64,000 nt of DNA, from NCBI GenBank assembly GCA_023150555.1, contig JAKLKQ010000023.1, positions 28,425 to 92,424 on the forward strand, read 5' to 3'. Positions within the stretch are counted from its first letter, which is position 1. Every line of letters starts with the position of its first letter. The position numbers were made by a program, and so were the translations under genes. Positions 6,985 to 16,295 of the stretch are shown here, one piece after another. This DNA is from Planctomycetota bacterium (GTDB taxonomy: Bacteria; Planctomycetota; SZUA-567; H5-PLA8). The notes under the pieces are model-generated. The model ran no database searches. It was given only the letters and a program-made list of their open reading frames with translations, and had not been told where the DNA came from.

Positions 6985-8385
6985 GTGAGGCATTCTGCTC
7001 TTTCTCTTGCTCTTCTGGCGGTCGCGGTTTTCGGTTCTTCTGCCGCACAGGCCGAGGACGCTCCGAAGACGGTCGGATGGCGCACCGACGGCACGGGCGA
7101 GTACCCCAACGCCGAGCCGCCGACCCAGTGGGCCAAGGACAAGGGCATCCTCTGGTCGGCCGAACTTCCGGGCCGCAGCAATGCGATTCCGGTCATTCTC
7201 GGCGACAAGCTGTTCATCAACTGCGATCCTTCCAGCCTGTACTGCGTCAACCTGGCCGACGGCAAGAACGCGTGGACAGCCGAACTGAACTTCAAGGACG
7301 TGCTGAGCGCCGAGGACTGGGCCAAGGCCGAGGCCGAGATCCAGGCGGCCAAGGAAATCGCCAAGGAGCTCTCGCCGCTCAACGCCGAAATCACCAAGCT
7401 CAACCGCGCGCTGAAGAACGCCGAGAACAAGGCCGAGGCGGAAGCGAAGCTCGAACCGCTCAAGAAGCAGGCCTACGACCTGCAGGTCAAACTGAAGGAA
7501 CTCAAGCTGGCCGCACAGTACGAAGAGACCAAGACGCATCCCAGCAACACGCACACCACGCCCACGCCCGTCACCGACGGCAAGCACGTCTGGGTGCTGA
7601 TGGATAGCGGCATCGCCGGCTGCTTCGACCTGGTCGGCAAGCGCGTCTGGGCGCGCCACATCGAGCGGCCGCCGAGCCCCAGCAACTGGGGATACAGCTC
7701 TTCGCCTTGTCTGGCCGGTGACAAGCTGATCGTGCACATCAACGACCTGATCGCCCTCGACGCCGCCACCGGCGAGGAGAAGTGGCGCGCCAAGGTCAAG
7801 GGCAGCTGGGGCTCGCCCGTCGCGACCCAGATCGGCGGCGAATGGGCGGTGATCACCCCGCGTGGCGACTTCGTGCGCGCGGCCGACGGCAAGGTCATGG
7901 GCAACGCGAAAGTGGCCTTGGAATACAACACCCCGGTCGTGAAGGACGGCGTTGCCTACTTCATCCAGAACGGAGGCAAGGCCATCCAACTCCCCGAGAA
8001 GTTGGAGGAGAGCATGGAGCTGAAGGCGCTCTGGACCACCCAGCCCAACCGGGACCGCTATTACGCCTCGCCGGTGATCCATGACGGGCTGATCTACGCC
8101 GTGAACCGGAAGAACAAGTTCAGCGCCATCGACGCCAAGGACGGCTCGATCGTCTACGAAGAGGAATTGCCTCTGGGCCCCGGCGACACGTTCCCCAGCA
8201 TCGCCATGGCCGGCAAGTTTCTGTTCGTCGGACACGACCGCGGAAAGCTTGTCGTGCTGGAACCGGGGCGGACTTTCAAGCAAGTCGCCTTGAACGAACT
8301 GGAAGGCTTCCGCAGCACGCCCGTCTTCCAGGGCAAGCGGATGTACCTGCGCGCCGAGAAACGCCTGTACTGCATAGGCGAGTGA
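6985..8385 (+). CDS. secreted PQQ-like beta-propeller protein with coiled-coil insert
   Basis: The GTG start at 6985 has GGGAGG eight bases upstream and gives 466 residues beginning with a signal peptide of about 22 residues ending in SAAQA, so the protein is exported. Repeated blade motifs (DGKHVWVL, DAATGEEKW, DGLIYAVNR, DAKDGSIVY) are those of PQQ-like (pyrrolo-quinoline quinone) repeat propellers. Most planctomycete members bind no cofactor and have unknown roles. Residues about 100-175 between the first blades form a Glu/Lys/Ala-rich helical hairpin or coiled coil, an insertion not usual for the fold. It lies upstream of the DUF1549/DUF1501 pair on the same strand. Confidence 0.8.
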   Translation: MRHSALSLALLAVAVFGSSAAQAEDAPKTVGWRTDGTGEYPNAEPPTQWAKDKGILWSAELPGRSNAIPVILGDKLFINCDPSSLYCVNLADGKNAWTAELNFKDVLSAEDWAKAEAEIQAAKEIAKELSPLNAEITKLNRALKNAENKAEAEAKLEPLKKQAYDLQVKLKELKLAAQYEETKTHPSNTHTTPTPVTDGKHVWVLMDSGIAGCFDLVGKRVWARHIERPPSPSNWGYSSSPCLAGDKLIVHINDLIALDAATGEEKWRAKVKGSWGSPVATQIGGEWAVITPRGDFVRAADGKVMGNAKVALEYNTPVVKDGVAYFIQNGGKAIQLPEKLEESMELKALWTTQPNRDRYYASPVIHDGLIYAVNRKNKFSAIDAKDGSIVYEEELPLGPGDTFPSIAMAGKFLFVGHDRGKLVVLEPGRTFKQVALNELEGFRSTPVFQGKRMYLRAEKRLYCIGE

Positions 8386-8407
8386 GAAACCGAGTGTGGG
8401 GAGCCGC

Positions 8408-8430
8408 GGCGAGGCCGAAAAATCCTCGCC
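8408..8430 (+). terminator. possible hairpin after the propeller gene
   Basis: GGCGAGG (8408-8414) pairs with CCTCGCC (8424-8430) around a nine-base A-rich loop. A competing short stem overlaps it just downstream. There is no strong T run, so termination is uncertain. An unusually AT-rich stretch follows (about 8477-8525) and probably holds the promoter of the next gene, but I cannot assign -35 and -10 hexamers with confidence. Confidence 0.3.
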
Positions 8431-8637
8431 CCGAGGAAATTTCGGCAGCGAATCGAAAGATCCCAGAGAATTGTCATAAATCTTTATTTAAAAGCGAGTT
8501 ATGTATACCTAATATAGATATAACGAGGGCGTCCATTGCATTAAGCACCTAGGCATCTCCGTCATTCCGAAGGGCCGCCGGATAACTGCCAAATCGAAAT
8601 GGAAGTGCTCAGTAGCCGAGCGCTCGGAGCTTATGCC

Positions 8638-10842
8638 ATGATGAACTCTCCTCGTACTTTCGCGGCGCCATTTCTCCTGAGCCTGCTGATCGTGCTTTCC
8701 CCGGCGCGCGGCAGCGAGCGCGTCGCACTGGAGATTCCCGGCGGCACGGTACGCGGCGAGGTCGTTAAGCTGACGGAGAAGGAGGTTGTGCTGAAGGTCC
8801 AAGGCCAGGACCGCGTCATCCCGCGCGTCTTCCTGGACAAGGACGGCCTCTTCAAGGTTCGCAAGGCGCTGCTCGATCCCAAAGATGCCAAGGGCCACTA
8901 CGAACTGGGCACCTACGCCAAGCAGAACGGGTACGACCAGGACGCCGAGAAACTGCTGCTGAAGTCCGTGCAACTGGATCCGAGCCTGAAGGACAAGGCG
9001 CTTGGTGCGCTGGACGAGAAGGCCGCGCCGGCACAGATCGAGATCCAGCCCGCCGCCAAGGTCGAGAGTGCCCCGGCGCCCGGCGGCGGCAACGGCGCGG
9101 CAAACCTTTCGGTCGCACCGGCGGGCGGCTCGGGCGTCGATACTTTCGTCAACGCGCGCATCCGCTCGGCCGGGTACAGCCCGGCCGCGAAGTGCACCGA
9201 CGAGGAGTTCGTGCGCCGCGCGTACTTGGATGTCGTCGGCGTGATCCCAACCGCGCTGGCGGTGAAGGCGTTTCTCGCCGACCGCGCCTCCGACAAGCGC
9301 GCCAAGCTCATTGATCAGCTCCTGTCCGACGAACGCTACGGCCAGCACTGGGCGACGATCTGGGGCGATCTGCTGCGCGAGCACTCCAACTCGGACCAGG
9401 CCGAGGGCACTTATCCCGGTTCCTACCGCGCGTGGCTGAAGAAGGCGCTGAACGACAACCTGCCCTACGACAAGTTCGTCGGCGCGCTGATCACCAGCGA
9501 AGGCCGTGCGGACCAGAGCGGCGCGGTGAACTTCTATCTGCGCGACGTCGGCGACCGCGTCGAGACCACCAATACCGTCGCCAGCGCCTTCATGGGCACG
9601 CGCATGTCCTGCGCTCAGTGCCACGACCACCCCTTCGACACTTGGGAGCAGAAGGATTTCACCGGGCTGCAGGCCTTCTTCTCGCGTACGCGCGTGAGCA
9701 TGGACATGCAGGCCACTCTGGAGCGCATGCAGAAGGAAGAGAACGTCCCGGCCGAGTACAAGACGCACATCGGCAACTTCCTCAAGGCCGGCGCCGCGCC
9801 CAAGGACGACAAGAACGCCAAGGGCCGCCGGGGCGGGGACGGTGAGTATCGCAACATCAAAGCGCTGGAGGCGGAAGTGGCCAAAGCCCTGGGCCAGGAG
9901 AAGGGCGAGGCCTTCCGCAACATGCTCTATCGCTATCGCGTGAACACGGTCACCGAGAACAGCGGCGGCGGCGGCGCGGCCTTCCCGTGGGATTCGTCGA
10001 AGACCTCGGACGGCAAGGGCGGCCTGCGCGAAGACCTGGTGAAATTTCTCGTCGCCAGCCCGCGCTTCGCCGAAGTGCAGGCAAACCGCGTCTGGTCGAA
10101 GCTGATGGGCCGCGGCCTGGTCGAGCCCGTCGACGACTTCCGCGCCAAGAACCCGCCTACGCACCCGGAACTGCTGCAGTACCTCGCACAGGTGCTCGCC
10201 GACGCCAAATTCGATACCAAGGTGCTGATTAAGACGATCATGCTCTCCGACGCCTACCAGCGCAGTTCGGTGGCGGCCGGCAAGAGCGCCGAGGACACCG
10301 ATTGCTACAGCTACCGCCGGCTTCGCCGCATGACCGCCGAGCAGCTCTACGACAGCATCATGGTCGCCACGGGCCTCAAGCCCGGCGTCGCCCCGCCCGG
10401 CGCGCAGGCGATGGCCAACAACCCCATGATGCAGATGCAGATGAAGGGCGGCGGCGACGACGACCGCGGCTGGGCCTTCGACCAGCGCACGCCAGCGCAG
10501 GCGGGCAACTTCCTGCATACCTTCAACCAGCCCGACCGCGACCAGCTCACCACCGACCGCGATCCCAGCGTCTCGATCATCCAGGCCTTGGAACTTTTCA
10601 ACGGGCGCGCCATCAACCGCGCCGTCGGCGACGAAAATTCGCTGGGCAGCCGCTTGGTCTCATCCCGCGTTAACATCAAAGACCTGATCGGCGAACTCTA
10701 CCTCGCGACGCTGAACCGCTACCCCAACAGCGCCGAATACGGCGCGGCGGTCGGCTACCTGCGCGGCACGCCCACCCGCAAGACGGTGGAGGACCTCCAC
10801 TGGGCGCTGCTGAACACGCGCGAGTTCATGTTCATCAAGTAA
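8638..10842 (+). CDS. secreted DUF1549/DUF1553 protein (planctomycete cytochrome-like family)
   Basis: From the ATG at 8638 (GGAG eight bases upstream) this is a 734-residue exported protein with a signal peptide of about 25 residues. An upstream ATG at 8599 has no ribosome site. A small beta domain (about 27-75) and a repeat-like helical segment precede DUF1549 (about 170-400), which holds CAQCHDHPFD, a CxxCH motif that could bind haem. DUF1553 (about 440-720) follows, with NRVWSKLMGRGLVEPVDDF and SDAYQRSS. Such pairs with DUF1501 proteins are very common in Planctomycetes and are thought to act on complex organic matter outside the cytoplasm, but no activity is established. DUF1501 follows 38 bases downstream. 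Confidence 0.9.
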   Translation: MMNSPRTFAAPFLLSLLIVLSPARGSERVALEIPGGTVRGEVVKLTEKEVVLKVQGQDRVIPRVFLDKDGLFKVRKALLDPKDAKGHYELGTYAKQNGYDQDAEKLLLKSVQLDPSLKDKALGALDEKAAPAQIEIQPAAKVESAPAPGGGNGAANLSVAPAGGSGVDTFVNARIRSAGYSPAAKCTDEEFVRRAYLDVVGVIPTALAVKAFLADRASDKRAKLIDQLLSDERYGQHWATIWGDLLREHSNSDQAEGTYPGSYRAWLKKALNDNLPYDKFVGALITSEGRADQSGAVNFYLRDVGDRVETTNTVASAFMGTRMSCAQCHDHPFDTWEQKDFTGLQAFFSRTRVSMDMQATLERMQKEENVPAEYKTHIGNFLKAGAAPKDDKNAKGRRGGDGEYRNIKALEAEVAKALGQEKGEAFRNMLYRYRVNTVTENSGGGGAAFPWDSSKTSDGKGGLREDLVKFLVASPRFAEVQANRVWSKLMGRGLVEPVDDFRAKNPPTHPELLQYLAQVLADAKFDTKVLIKTIMLSDAYQRSSVAAGKSAEDTDCYSYRRLRRMTAEQLYDSIMVATGLKPGVAPPGAQAMANNPMMQMQMKGGGDDDRGWAFDQRTPAQAGNFLHTFNQPDRDQLTTDRDPSVSIIQALELFNGRAINRAVGDENSLGSRLVSSRVNIKDLIGELYLATLNRYPNSAEYGAAVGYLRGTPTRKTVEDLHWALLNTREFMFIK

Positions 10843-10880
10843 CGGGGCCCGTACCGGATCTATTGCAAGGAGCCGTGCCC

Positions 10881-12164
10881 ATGAATCGGACATCCAAAGC
10901 CTGCCGCGACTGCGACGGACGCGATGGACTCTCGCGCCGCAGCTTCTTGAGGGCCGGTGCCTTGAGTTTCATGGGCCTGGGCCTGCTGGACCTGCTGAGG
11001 GTCACCGCTCATGCCGCTGGCGGCAGCTGCGACAGCGTGATCCTGGTCTGGCTCGCCGGCGGACCGAGCCACATCGACACCTTCGATCCCAAGCCCGGCC
11101 AGCCGACCGGCGGCGACTTCAAGGCCATCGGCACCGCCGCCAACGGCATCCAGCTCTGCGAGCACTTCCCCAAGCTGGCCAAGCAGATGAAACTCGCCAG
11201 CCTGGTGCGCAGCCTGACCAACAAGGAAGGCAGCCACGAGCGCGCCACCTACCAGATGCACACCGGCTATGCGCCGCTGGGCAGCATCAAGCATCCCAGC
11301 CTGGGTTCGCTGGTGATCAAAGAGAAGGGGAAGATCAACGAGGACATTCCCGCGTACGTCTCCATCGGACGGCAGGCCTTCGGCGCGGGCTTCCTGGGCA
11401 CCGAGGTCGCGCCGTTCCTGATCGGCGACCCCAACACCGCGACGCAGAACATCTACCACTCTCGCGAGGTCCCCGAAAAGCGCTTCGCAGACCGCGTCGC
11501 CCTGCTGAACAAGCTCGATGCCAGCTTCGCCGCCAGCCACAAGGAGGCGGCCGAGGTCGCCGACTACGGATTCCAGTTCCAGGAAGCCGTTAAGATGATG
11601 CGCTCGCGCTCCAAGGACGCCTTCGACTACAAGAAGGAGGAGGCCAAGCTCAAGGACTACGGCGCCAGCGAGTTCGGCAAGAGCATGCTCATCGCCAAAC
11701 GCCTCATCGAGCAGGGCGTGCGCTTCGTCGAGGTCTCGCTGGCCGGCTGGGACACGCACCAGGACAACTTCAAGCGCCTCCCAGAACTTTGTGGAACCCT
11801 GGATAAGGGCCTCGCGACCCTGATCGAAGACCTCAACGCCAGCGGCAAGCTGGCCCGCACGCTGGTGCTGTGCCTGGGTGAGTTCGGCCGCACGCCCAAG
11901 ATCAACGGGCAGGGCGGGCGCGACCATTATCCGCGCGTTTGGTCGGCATTTATGGCCGGCGGCGGCGTCAAGGGCGGCTACGTGCACGGCGCCAGCGACG
12001 CCGAAGGCGGCGCGCCCAAGGACAACCCGGTCTCGCCCGGCGACCTGCACGCGACGATGTTCGAACTGCTCGGCGTCAACCACGCCAAAGAGCACTTCAC
12101 CAACCAAGGCCGCCCCATCCGCATCGTCGACAAGGGCAAGGCCATCAAGGAACTGATGGCGTAG
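10881..12164 (+). CDS. DUF1501 protein with twin-arginine signal
   Basis: This 427-residue protein starts at the ATG with AAGGAG eight bases upstream. The N-terminus has SRRSFLRAG followed by a hydrophobic stretch, a clear Tat signal that implies folding or cofactor loading before export. The body shows family motifs LAGGPSHIDTFDPKPG, GWDTHQDNF, LGEFGRTPKI and GGRDHYPRVW, which place it in the sulfatase/alkaline-phosphatase-like superfamily. It is the usual partner of the DUF1549/DUF1553 protein encoded just upstream and most likely shares its transcript. Substrate unknown. Confidence 0.92.
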   Translation: MNRTSKACRDCDGRDGLSRRSFLRAGALSFMGLGLLDLLRVTAHAAGGSCDSVILVWLAGGPSHIDTFDPKPGQPTGGDFKAIGTAANGIQLCEHFPKLAKQMKLASLVRSLTNKEGSHERATYQMHTGYAPLGSIKHPSLGSLVIKEKGKINEDIPAYVSIGRQAFGAGFLGTEVAPFLIGDPNTATQNIYHSREVPEKRFADRVALLNKLDASFAASHKEAAEVADYGFQFQEAVKMMRSRSKDAFDYKKEEAKLKDYGASEFGKSMLIAKRLIEQGVRFVEVSLAGWDTHQDNFKRLPELCGTLDKGLATLIEDLNASGKLARTLVLCLGEFGRTPKINGQGGRDHYPRVWSAFMAGGGVKGGYVHGASDAEGGAPKDNPVSPGDLHATMFELLGVNHAKEHFTNQGRPIRIVDKGKAIKELMA

Positions 12165-12319
12165 CGCACGTTCCGCAACATCTCGTTTCGCGGGTCCGGC
12201 GGGGATTTCGCCTCGTGCGAACCTCTGTTCACGCGTAATATGCCCGCAGGATCGTCCTCGTCACCGGCCGGCCCCAAGTGCCGCGTGATGAGGAAGCCTG
12301 CGCAATGAAGGAGTCCGCC

Positions 12320-13108
12320 ATGGTCTTGAAGTATTCGTTCTGCACCATCGCCTACCGCCACAAGAGCGACGCGACGCTGGCCGGCATCTTCGAGAACCTC
12401 GCCGCGGCGGGCTACGACGGCGCGGAGATCTGGTGGCCGCACGTCGAGAACCTATCGCAGGCGCAGCTCGCCGAGGCCAAGGCCTGCGCGAAGCAGCACA
12501 AGCTGGCGGTGCCGATCCTGAGCCCCTACCTGGGCAACTTCAATCTCGAGATGACCAACCGAGGCGAGATGATCGAGCGCACGCTTGCCGCCGCGCCGGT
12601 CGCGGAGGCGCTGGGCGCGCCCCTTTTGCGCGCGTTTGCGGGGTGGACGTGCGAGTGCAGCAGCCTGACGGCGAAGGAAGACTACTGGCGCTACAACCTG
12701 GACGGCTTCAAGGAGATGGTCGCGATCGCGCGCGACCACGGCCTGCGCATCGCCATCGAGACGCACTATGCGACGCTGTGCGACAGCGTCGCTGGGTTCA
12801 AGCGTTTTGTCGAGCACTGCGGCGAGACGATCTGCGCGAACCTGCAGCTCGACGACATCGCGAAGAACAGCAGCCTGCCCGGCGGCGTGGCTGTGTACCG
12901 CGCGATCCAGGACCGCGTCGTGCACGCGCACGTTCCGCACCGCTACGACGCAGGCCCCGAGGGCGCGGCGAAACTCGACGACCACCGCAAGCTGCTGGCG
13001 GCACTGGCCGCCGACGGATTCAAGGGCTTCGTCTCGGTGGAGCACTGCAAGGGCGACGGCGACCCGTTCGAAGCCGCCAAGGCGGGACGCAAGCTCTATA
13101 CGGCGTAA
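12320..13108 (+). CDS. sugar phosphate isomerase/epimerase-like TIM barrel
   Basis: This 262-residue protein of the xylose-isomerase-like barrel (AP endonuclease 2) superfamily uses the ATG with AAGGAG six bases upstream. Metal-binding positions typical of the fold are visible: the Glu of GAEIWW, the IAIETHY strand, QLDDI, the HAHVPH pair of His, and the final SVEHCKGDG. It lacks a signal peptide and should be cytoplasmic. Planctomycetes carry many paralogues in sugar and polyol catabolism; the exact substrate cannot be inferred. The 155-base gap after the DUF1501 gene leaves operon membership open. Confidence 0.85.
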   Translation: MVLKYSFCTIAYRHKSDATLAGIFENLAAAGYDGAEIWWPHVENLSQAQLAEAKACAKQHKLAVPILSPYLGNFNLEMTNRGEMIERTLAAAPVAEALGAPLLRAFAGWTCECSSLTAKEDYWRYNLDGFKEMVAIARDHGLRIAIETHYATLCDSVAGFKRFVEHCGETICANLQLDDIAKNSSLPGGVAVYRAIQDRVVHAHVPHRYDAGPEGAAKLDDHRKLLAALAADGFKGFVSVEHCKGDGDPFEAAKAGRKLYTA

Positions 13109-13199
13109 GAGACTGACAGCGGGTTCAACTCAGAAGTTCTTGATGCCTTCGTGCCTTGGTGGCTAACCAGTCCCACCAATTCAAATTCCCCAATCGGAG

Positions 13200-15509
13200 T
13201 TACTGGCTCAGGTCGAGCTTGATGCTGCCGGGCAGGGCGGGGGACTTCTCTTCTGCGGGGGCGGGCGCGGCCTTTGGTTCGGGTTCGCCCAGGTCTTCAC
13301 CGTTCTTCTGCTTCTCGCGCAGGACCTTGGCTTCCTCGACCAGGCGCGCGGCCTTGGTGCGGGCGGCCTCGTCGAGGTCCGCGGGCTCGGCCAGGCGCTG
13401 CAGTTCGTTGGCGGCGACGAGGGCCACGGGCACGCGGCGCGCGCCGACGGCGGCCTCGAGCTTCCCGAGCTGGACGTGCCAGCGTTCGTCCGCGCTCAGT
13501 TCCTGCGCGCCGGTCAGGATCACGCTGAAGGCGTCCAGCGCGTCGGCATAGCGGCCTTCGTTCAGGGCCTGCTGGGCGCGGTCGCGCTGCATGGCATCGC
13601 GTACCCGGCGCACTTCGCGGCCGCCGCGGGTGTTGGTGTCCAGCGGGTAGCGCACCTTGAACTCGTCGAGGACCTTGGACACGCCGAACTCGTCGCAGGC
13701 GTCGACGCTCATCTGCAGGCGCACGGCGTGGGCGGCCTGCTTGATGCCCTGCACCCACAGCCGCACCGGATCGCTGAGGCCCGCGATGCTGGTGGCCGAC
13801 AGCCCGGTCAGTACGTCGGCGGCTTCCTCGCGCTTGCCTTTCTGCCGCAGCGCCAGGCCCAGGCCGTAGCTGGCGCCCAGGCTTTCGACGGAGCGCCCGA
13901 AGAACTTGGACGCCTCCTCGAAGAGCGGCTCGGGATCGGAGGGCGTCACGGTCACGGCGCTGCCGGCCAAGTCCTTCAGGTTGTACAGCGCCCAAGGCTG
14001 GTAGAAGCACGCGATCATCAGCGCCTGCTGGTTGGGATGGTAGGCGTTCATGCGCGCGTTCGCGGCGGGCGCGGTGAAACCGTAGGCGTCCAGACCTTTG
14101 GCCTTCTCCACCGCCAGGTCCTTCATGCCGCCCTCGCGCGCCTCGCGGAAGGCGACGACTGCTGCGAGGAACGCGCTCTGCGCGTCGGAGCGGTCCTGCT
14201 CGGTACCCGTGGCCAGCAGGGCGCGGCCGCGTTCGTAGTGTGCGAGGGCCTCCAGCACGCGGATGCGCCAGCGGCGTTCATCGGCATGCAGGGTGCCCTC
14301 GCCCAGGTTGCGCAGGGCACTCTGGCCCTGGCCCAGCTTGGCGGCGCGGGCGGCCGGTTCGATGGTCTTGGCGGCGTCGGCGAGGAGCGTGACGGCGGCG
14401 TTCGCTTCGTCGATGGTGGCGGTGCCGCCCTTGCCGAACTCCACCGTGGTCAGCTCCATGCGGCGCGCAAGTTCCGGCCAGTCGGGATCCTCGGTCAGGC
14501 CCAGGCAGGGGCGGTCCTGCGGGCCGTGGGCGCCGGCCTGGGCCCAGTTCTCGGTGCGCGGTTCCAGCGCGTAAAGCGCCTGCACGTCCTGGTTGGGCTG
14601 GGGCGACAGGTCGGGGCCGTAGGTCACCCGCGCGGGCGTGGAGTACTCGACGCCGCCGCCGCCGGCGACATAGAAGATGGTGGCCTTGCCGGCCAGCACG
14701 GTCATGCAGATGGTGGCGTGTTTGGGCTTGGCGGGCGCCGGGTCGGGCAGGGCCCACGCGGCGGCCCAGTCCGGCCAGCGCGACGCGGTGGGCTGCGCCA
14801 TCCACAGGTCGACCTGAGCGCCGGGTTCTTCGAGGGAGACGGAGCCGCCGTCGGTCTTGATCAGCAGGCCGATGACCTGCGGCCCGGCCTGGAAGGCCGC
14901 GCGTCCGGCCTGCAGGACCAGCATCGGGCTGCGGCCGCCCTTCTCGACCAGGAGTTCGCTGTCCTCGTCGAGGTCCACCACGCTGCCGTCGTTGAACTGC
15001 ACGCGCACGAATTGCCCGCGCGAGGCGATCAGGCGGTCGCCTTCGTAGACGTTGGCGTCTTCCCCGGGGTTCAGGGGCCTGGGGTCGCCGTTGCCGCGGG
15101 CGACGCTGCAGCCGGTGCCATTGGCCAGGAAGCCGGCGCGATCGCGCGGCCGCGCGATCCAGACGGTCATCAGCAGCATCGCGGCGGCGGCCATGGCGTA
15201 GAGGAAGCGGCGCCGGCGGATGCGGGCGCGGATCACGTTCTGGCTGCGGCGGTGCTCGGCGAAGAGCGTGGCCAGGACCTTCTCGGCGATGCGCACGGGG
15301 GGCTCGCTGAGGTTCTCGAGGCCGGCGCGGAGCAGGCGGTCTTCCTCGCGCAGCGCATCGAGCGTGCGTCGTGCGTCGGCGTCGCCCTTCAGGCGCGCCT
15401 CCATCGCCTGCTGCTGCTCGGGCTCGAGGCGGCCCTCGATGTAGCGCAGCAGATCCAGCTCGCCCAGGGGCGCGCCGTGCTCGTTGAGGTTCCCGTGCCG
15501 CTCGCTCAT
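13200..15509 (-). CDS. membrane anti-sigma-like protein with FecR domain and long TPR-like region
   Basis: This 769-residue protein is encoded 64 bases downstream of an ECF sigma factor gene. Residues 1-90 are a helical cytoplasmic segment resembling the anti-sigma N-terminal domain, but without the HxxxCxxC zinc motif. One transmembrane helix lies near 105-122. A FecR-like beta domain follows (about 130-225, with GDRLIASRGQFVRVQFNDGS). The rest (about 300-745) is helical and rich in Ala/Leu/Arg, consistent with TPR-type repeats, and ends in a Pro/Lys-rich tail. The arrangement suggests a regulator of the sigma factor that senses an extracytoplasmic signal or recruits partners. The FecR assignment is by pattern. 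Confidence 0.75.
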   Translation of the reverse strand: MSERHGNLNEHGAPLGELDLLRYIEGRLEPEQQQAMEARLKGDADARRTLDALREEDRLLRAGLENLSEPPVRIAEKVLATLFAEHRRSQNVIRARIRRRRFLYAMAAAAMLLMTVWIARPRDRAGFLANGTGCSVARGNGDPRPLNPGEDANVYEGDRLIASRGQFVRVQFNDGSVVDLDEDSELLVEKGGRSPMLVLQAGRAAFQAGPQVIGLLIKTDGGSVSLEEPGAQVDLWMAQPTASRWPDWAAAWALPDPAPAKPKHATICMTVLAGKATIFYVAGGGGVEYSTPARVTYGPDLSPQPNQDVQALYALEPRTENWAQAGAHGPQDRPCLGLTEDPDWPELARRMELTTVEFGKGGTATIDEANAAVTLLADAAKTIEPAARAAKLGQGQSALRNLGEGTLHADERRWRIRVLEALAHYERGRALLATGTEQDRSDAQSAFLAAVVAFREAREGGMKDLAVEKAKGLDAYGFTAPAANARMNAYHPNQQALMIACFYQPWALYNLKDLAGSAVTVTPSDPEPLFEEASKFFGRSVESLGASYGLGLALRQKGKREEAADVLTGLSATSIAGLSDPVRLWVQGIKQAAHAVRLQMSVDACDEFGVSKVLDEFKVRYPLDTNTRGGREVRRVRDAMQRDRAQQALNEGRYADALDAFSVILTGAQELSADERWHVQLGKLEAAVGARRVPVALVAANELQRLAEPADLDEAARTKAARLVEEAKVLREKQKNGEDLGEPEPKAAPAPAEEKSPALPGSIKLDLSQ

Positions 15510-15573
15510 AACCTTCCCAACCGTTCGCAGCGGGAAAAAGGTTCACGCCGCGTCCAAAGATTTCGTCGTACGG

Positions 15574-16131
15574 CTATGCGTCCCGTTCCAGCTTCCGGCG
15601 CAACATGCGCTTGGCCCGGTGAATGCGCGTCTCGACCGTCGTCACCGGCACGTCCAGAATCTCCGCGATGCGCTCGTAGCTCATCTCCGACTGGTACCGC
15701 AGCAGCAGGACTTCGCGGTACATCACCGGCAGTTCCATCAGGGCCTCGCGCAACTGCGCCGCCTGCACGCGGTGCTCGTAGACCTCTTCGGGCCGCAGCG
15801 CTTCCTGATCGACCGAGCGCTCCAGCTCCTCGTCCTCGGCCCCGCGCGGCTTCTTCTTGCGCAGGAAGTCAATGCTCAGGTTCCGTGCAATCCGGTAACA
15901 CCACTTCAGGTAACCGCCGGACGAGTTCGGATCGACGCTCGACCACGTCCGGTACGTCTGCAGCAACGCCTCCTGCGTGAGGTCCGAGGCGTCCTCCTTG
16001 TTGCCCACCAGCCGCAGCACCAGCGTGTAGACGTCCTGCCAGTGCTCCTGCACGAAGCGGGCATAGAGGCGCAGGAGATCGCCGTCCTCCGGGCGGGGTT
16101 CGATCGGATCGTCCGCCAAGGGGCTACTCAT
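15574..16131 (-). CDS. ECF-type RNA polymerase sigma factor
   Basis: This 185-residue sigma factor has region 2 at about 20-95 (LVGNKEDASDLTQEALLQTYRTW, then WCYRIARNLSIDFLR) and region 4 at about 125-180 (ELPVMYREVLLLRYQSEMSYEEI-like sequence and TTVETRIHRAKRML helix-turn-helix). It probably directs transcription of its own operon with the FecR/TPR membrane protein that follows. Upstream is the palindrome TGCACTTGTGCA next to a -10-like hexamer. Confidence 0.93.
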   Translation of the reverse strand: MSSPLADDPIEPRPEDGDLLRLYARFVQEHWQDVYTLVLRLVGNKEDASDLTQEALLQTYRTWSSVDPNSSGGYLKWCYRIARNLSIDFLRKKKPRGAEDEELERSVDQEALRPEEVYEHRVQAAQLREALMELPVMYREVLLLRYQSEMSYERIAEILDVPVTTVETRIHRAKRMLRRKLERDA

Positions 16132-16207
16132 CGCCTCGCTGCCGGGGCCCTAGGGCCTCCGCAGCCACCAAGGTAACGCGGTGGGTGAAACAAACTTGCA
16201 GGTCGAA

Positions 16208-16229
16208 TGCACTTGTGCAGCACATTTTA
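16208..16229 (-). promoter_or_regulatory. operator-like palindrome beside a -10 element before an ECF sigma gene
   Basis: On the reverse strand TAAAAT (16229 down to 16224) is a good -10. Four bases further lies TGCACAAGTGCA (16219 down to 16208), whose TGCAC and GTGCA half sites are perfectly inverted around two central bases. The predicted transcript start falls inside it. The same palindrome type covers the expected start of two other reverse-strand genes in this window. No clear -35 was found. Confidence 0.45.
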
Positions 16230-16295
16230 TTGCAAACCCTTCACCTACAGACGTTTATGCAATCCAAGCATCGCCCTAACTAAGAAAAATCTTTC

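Noticed and set aside
6858..7463. Upstream extension of the DUF2784-CPBP frame
   Set aside because: The extra sequence lies opposite the propeller gene's start and signal peptide, is low in complexity, and the ATG at 6857 begins the first membrane helix.
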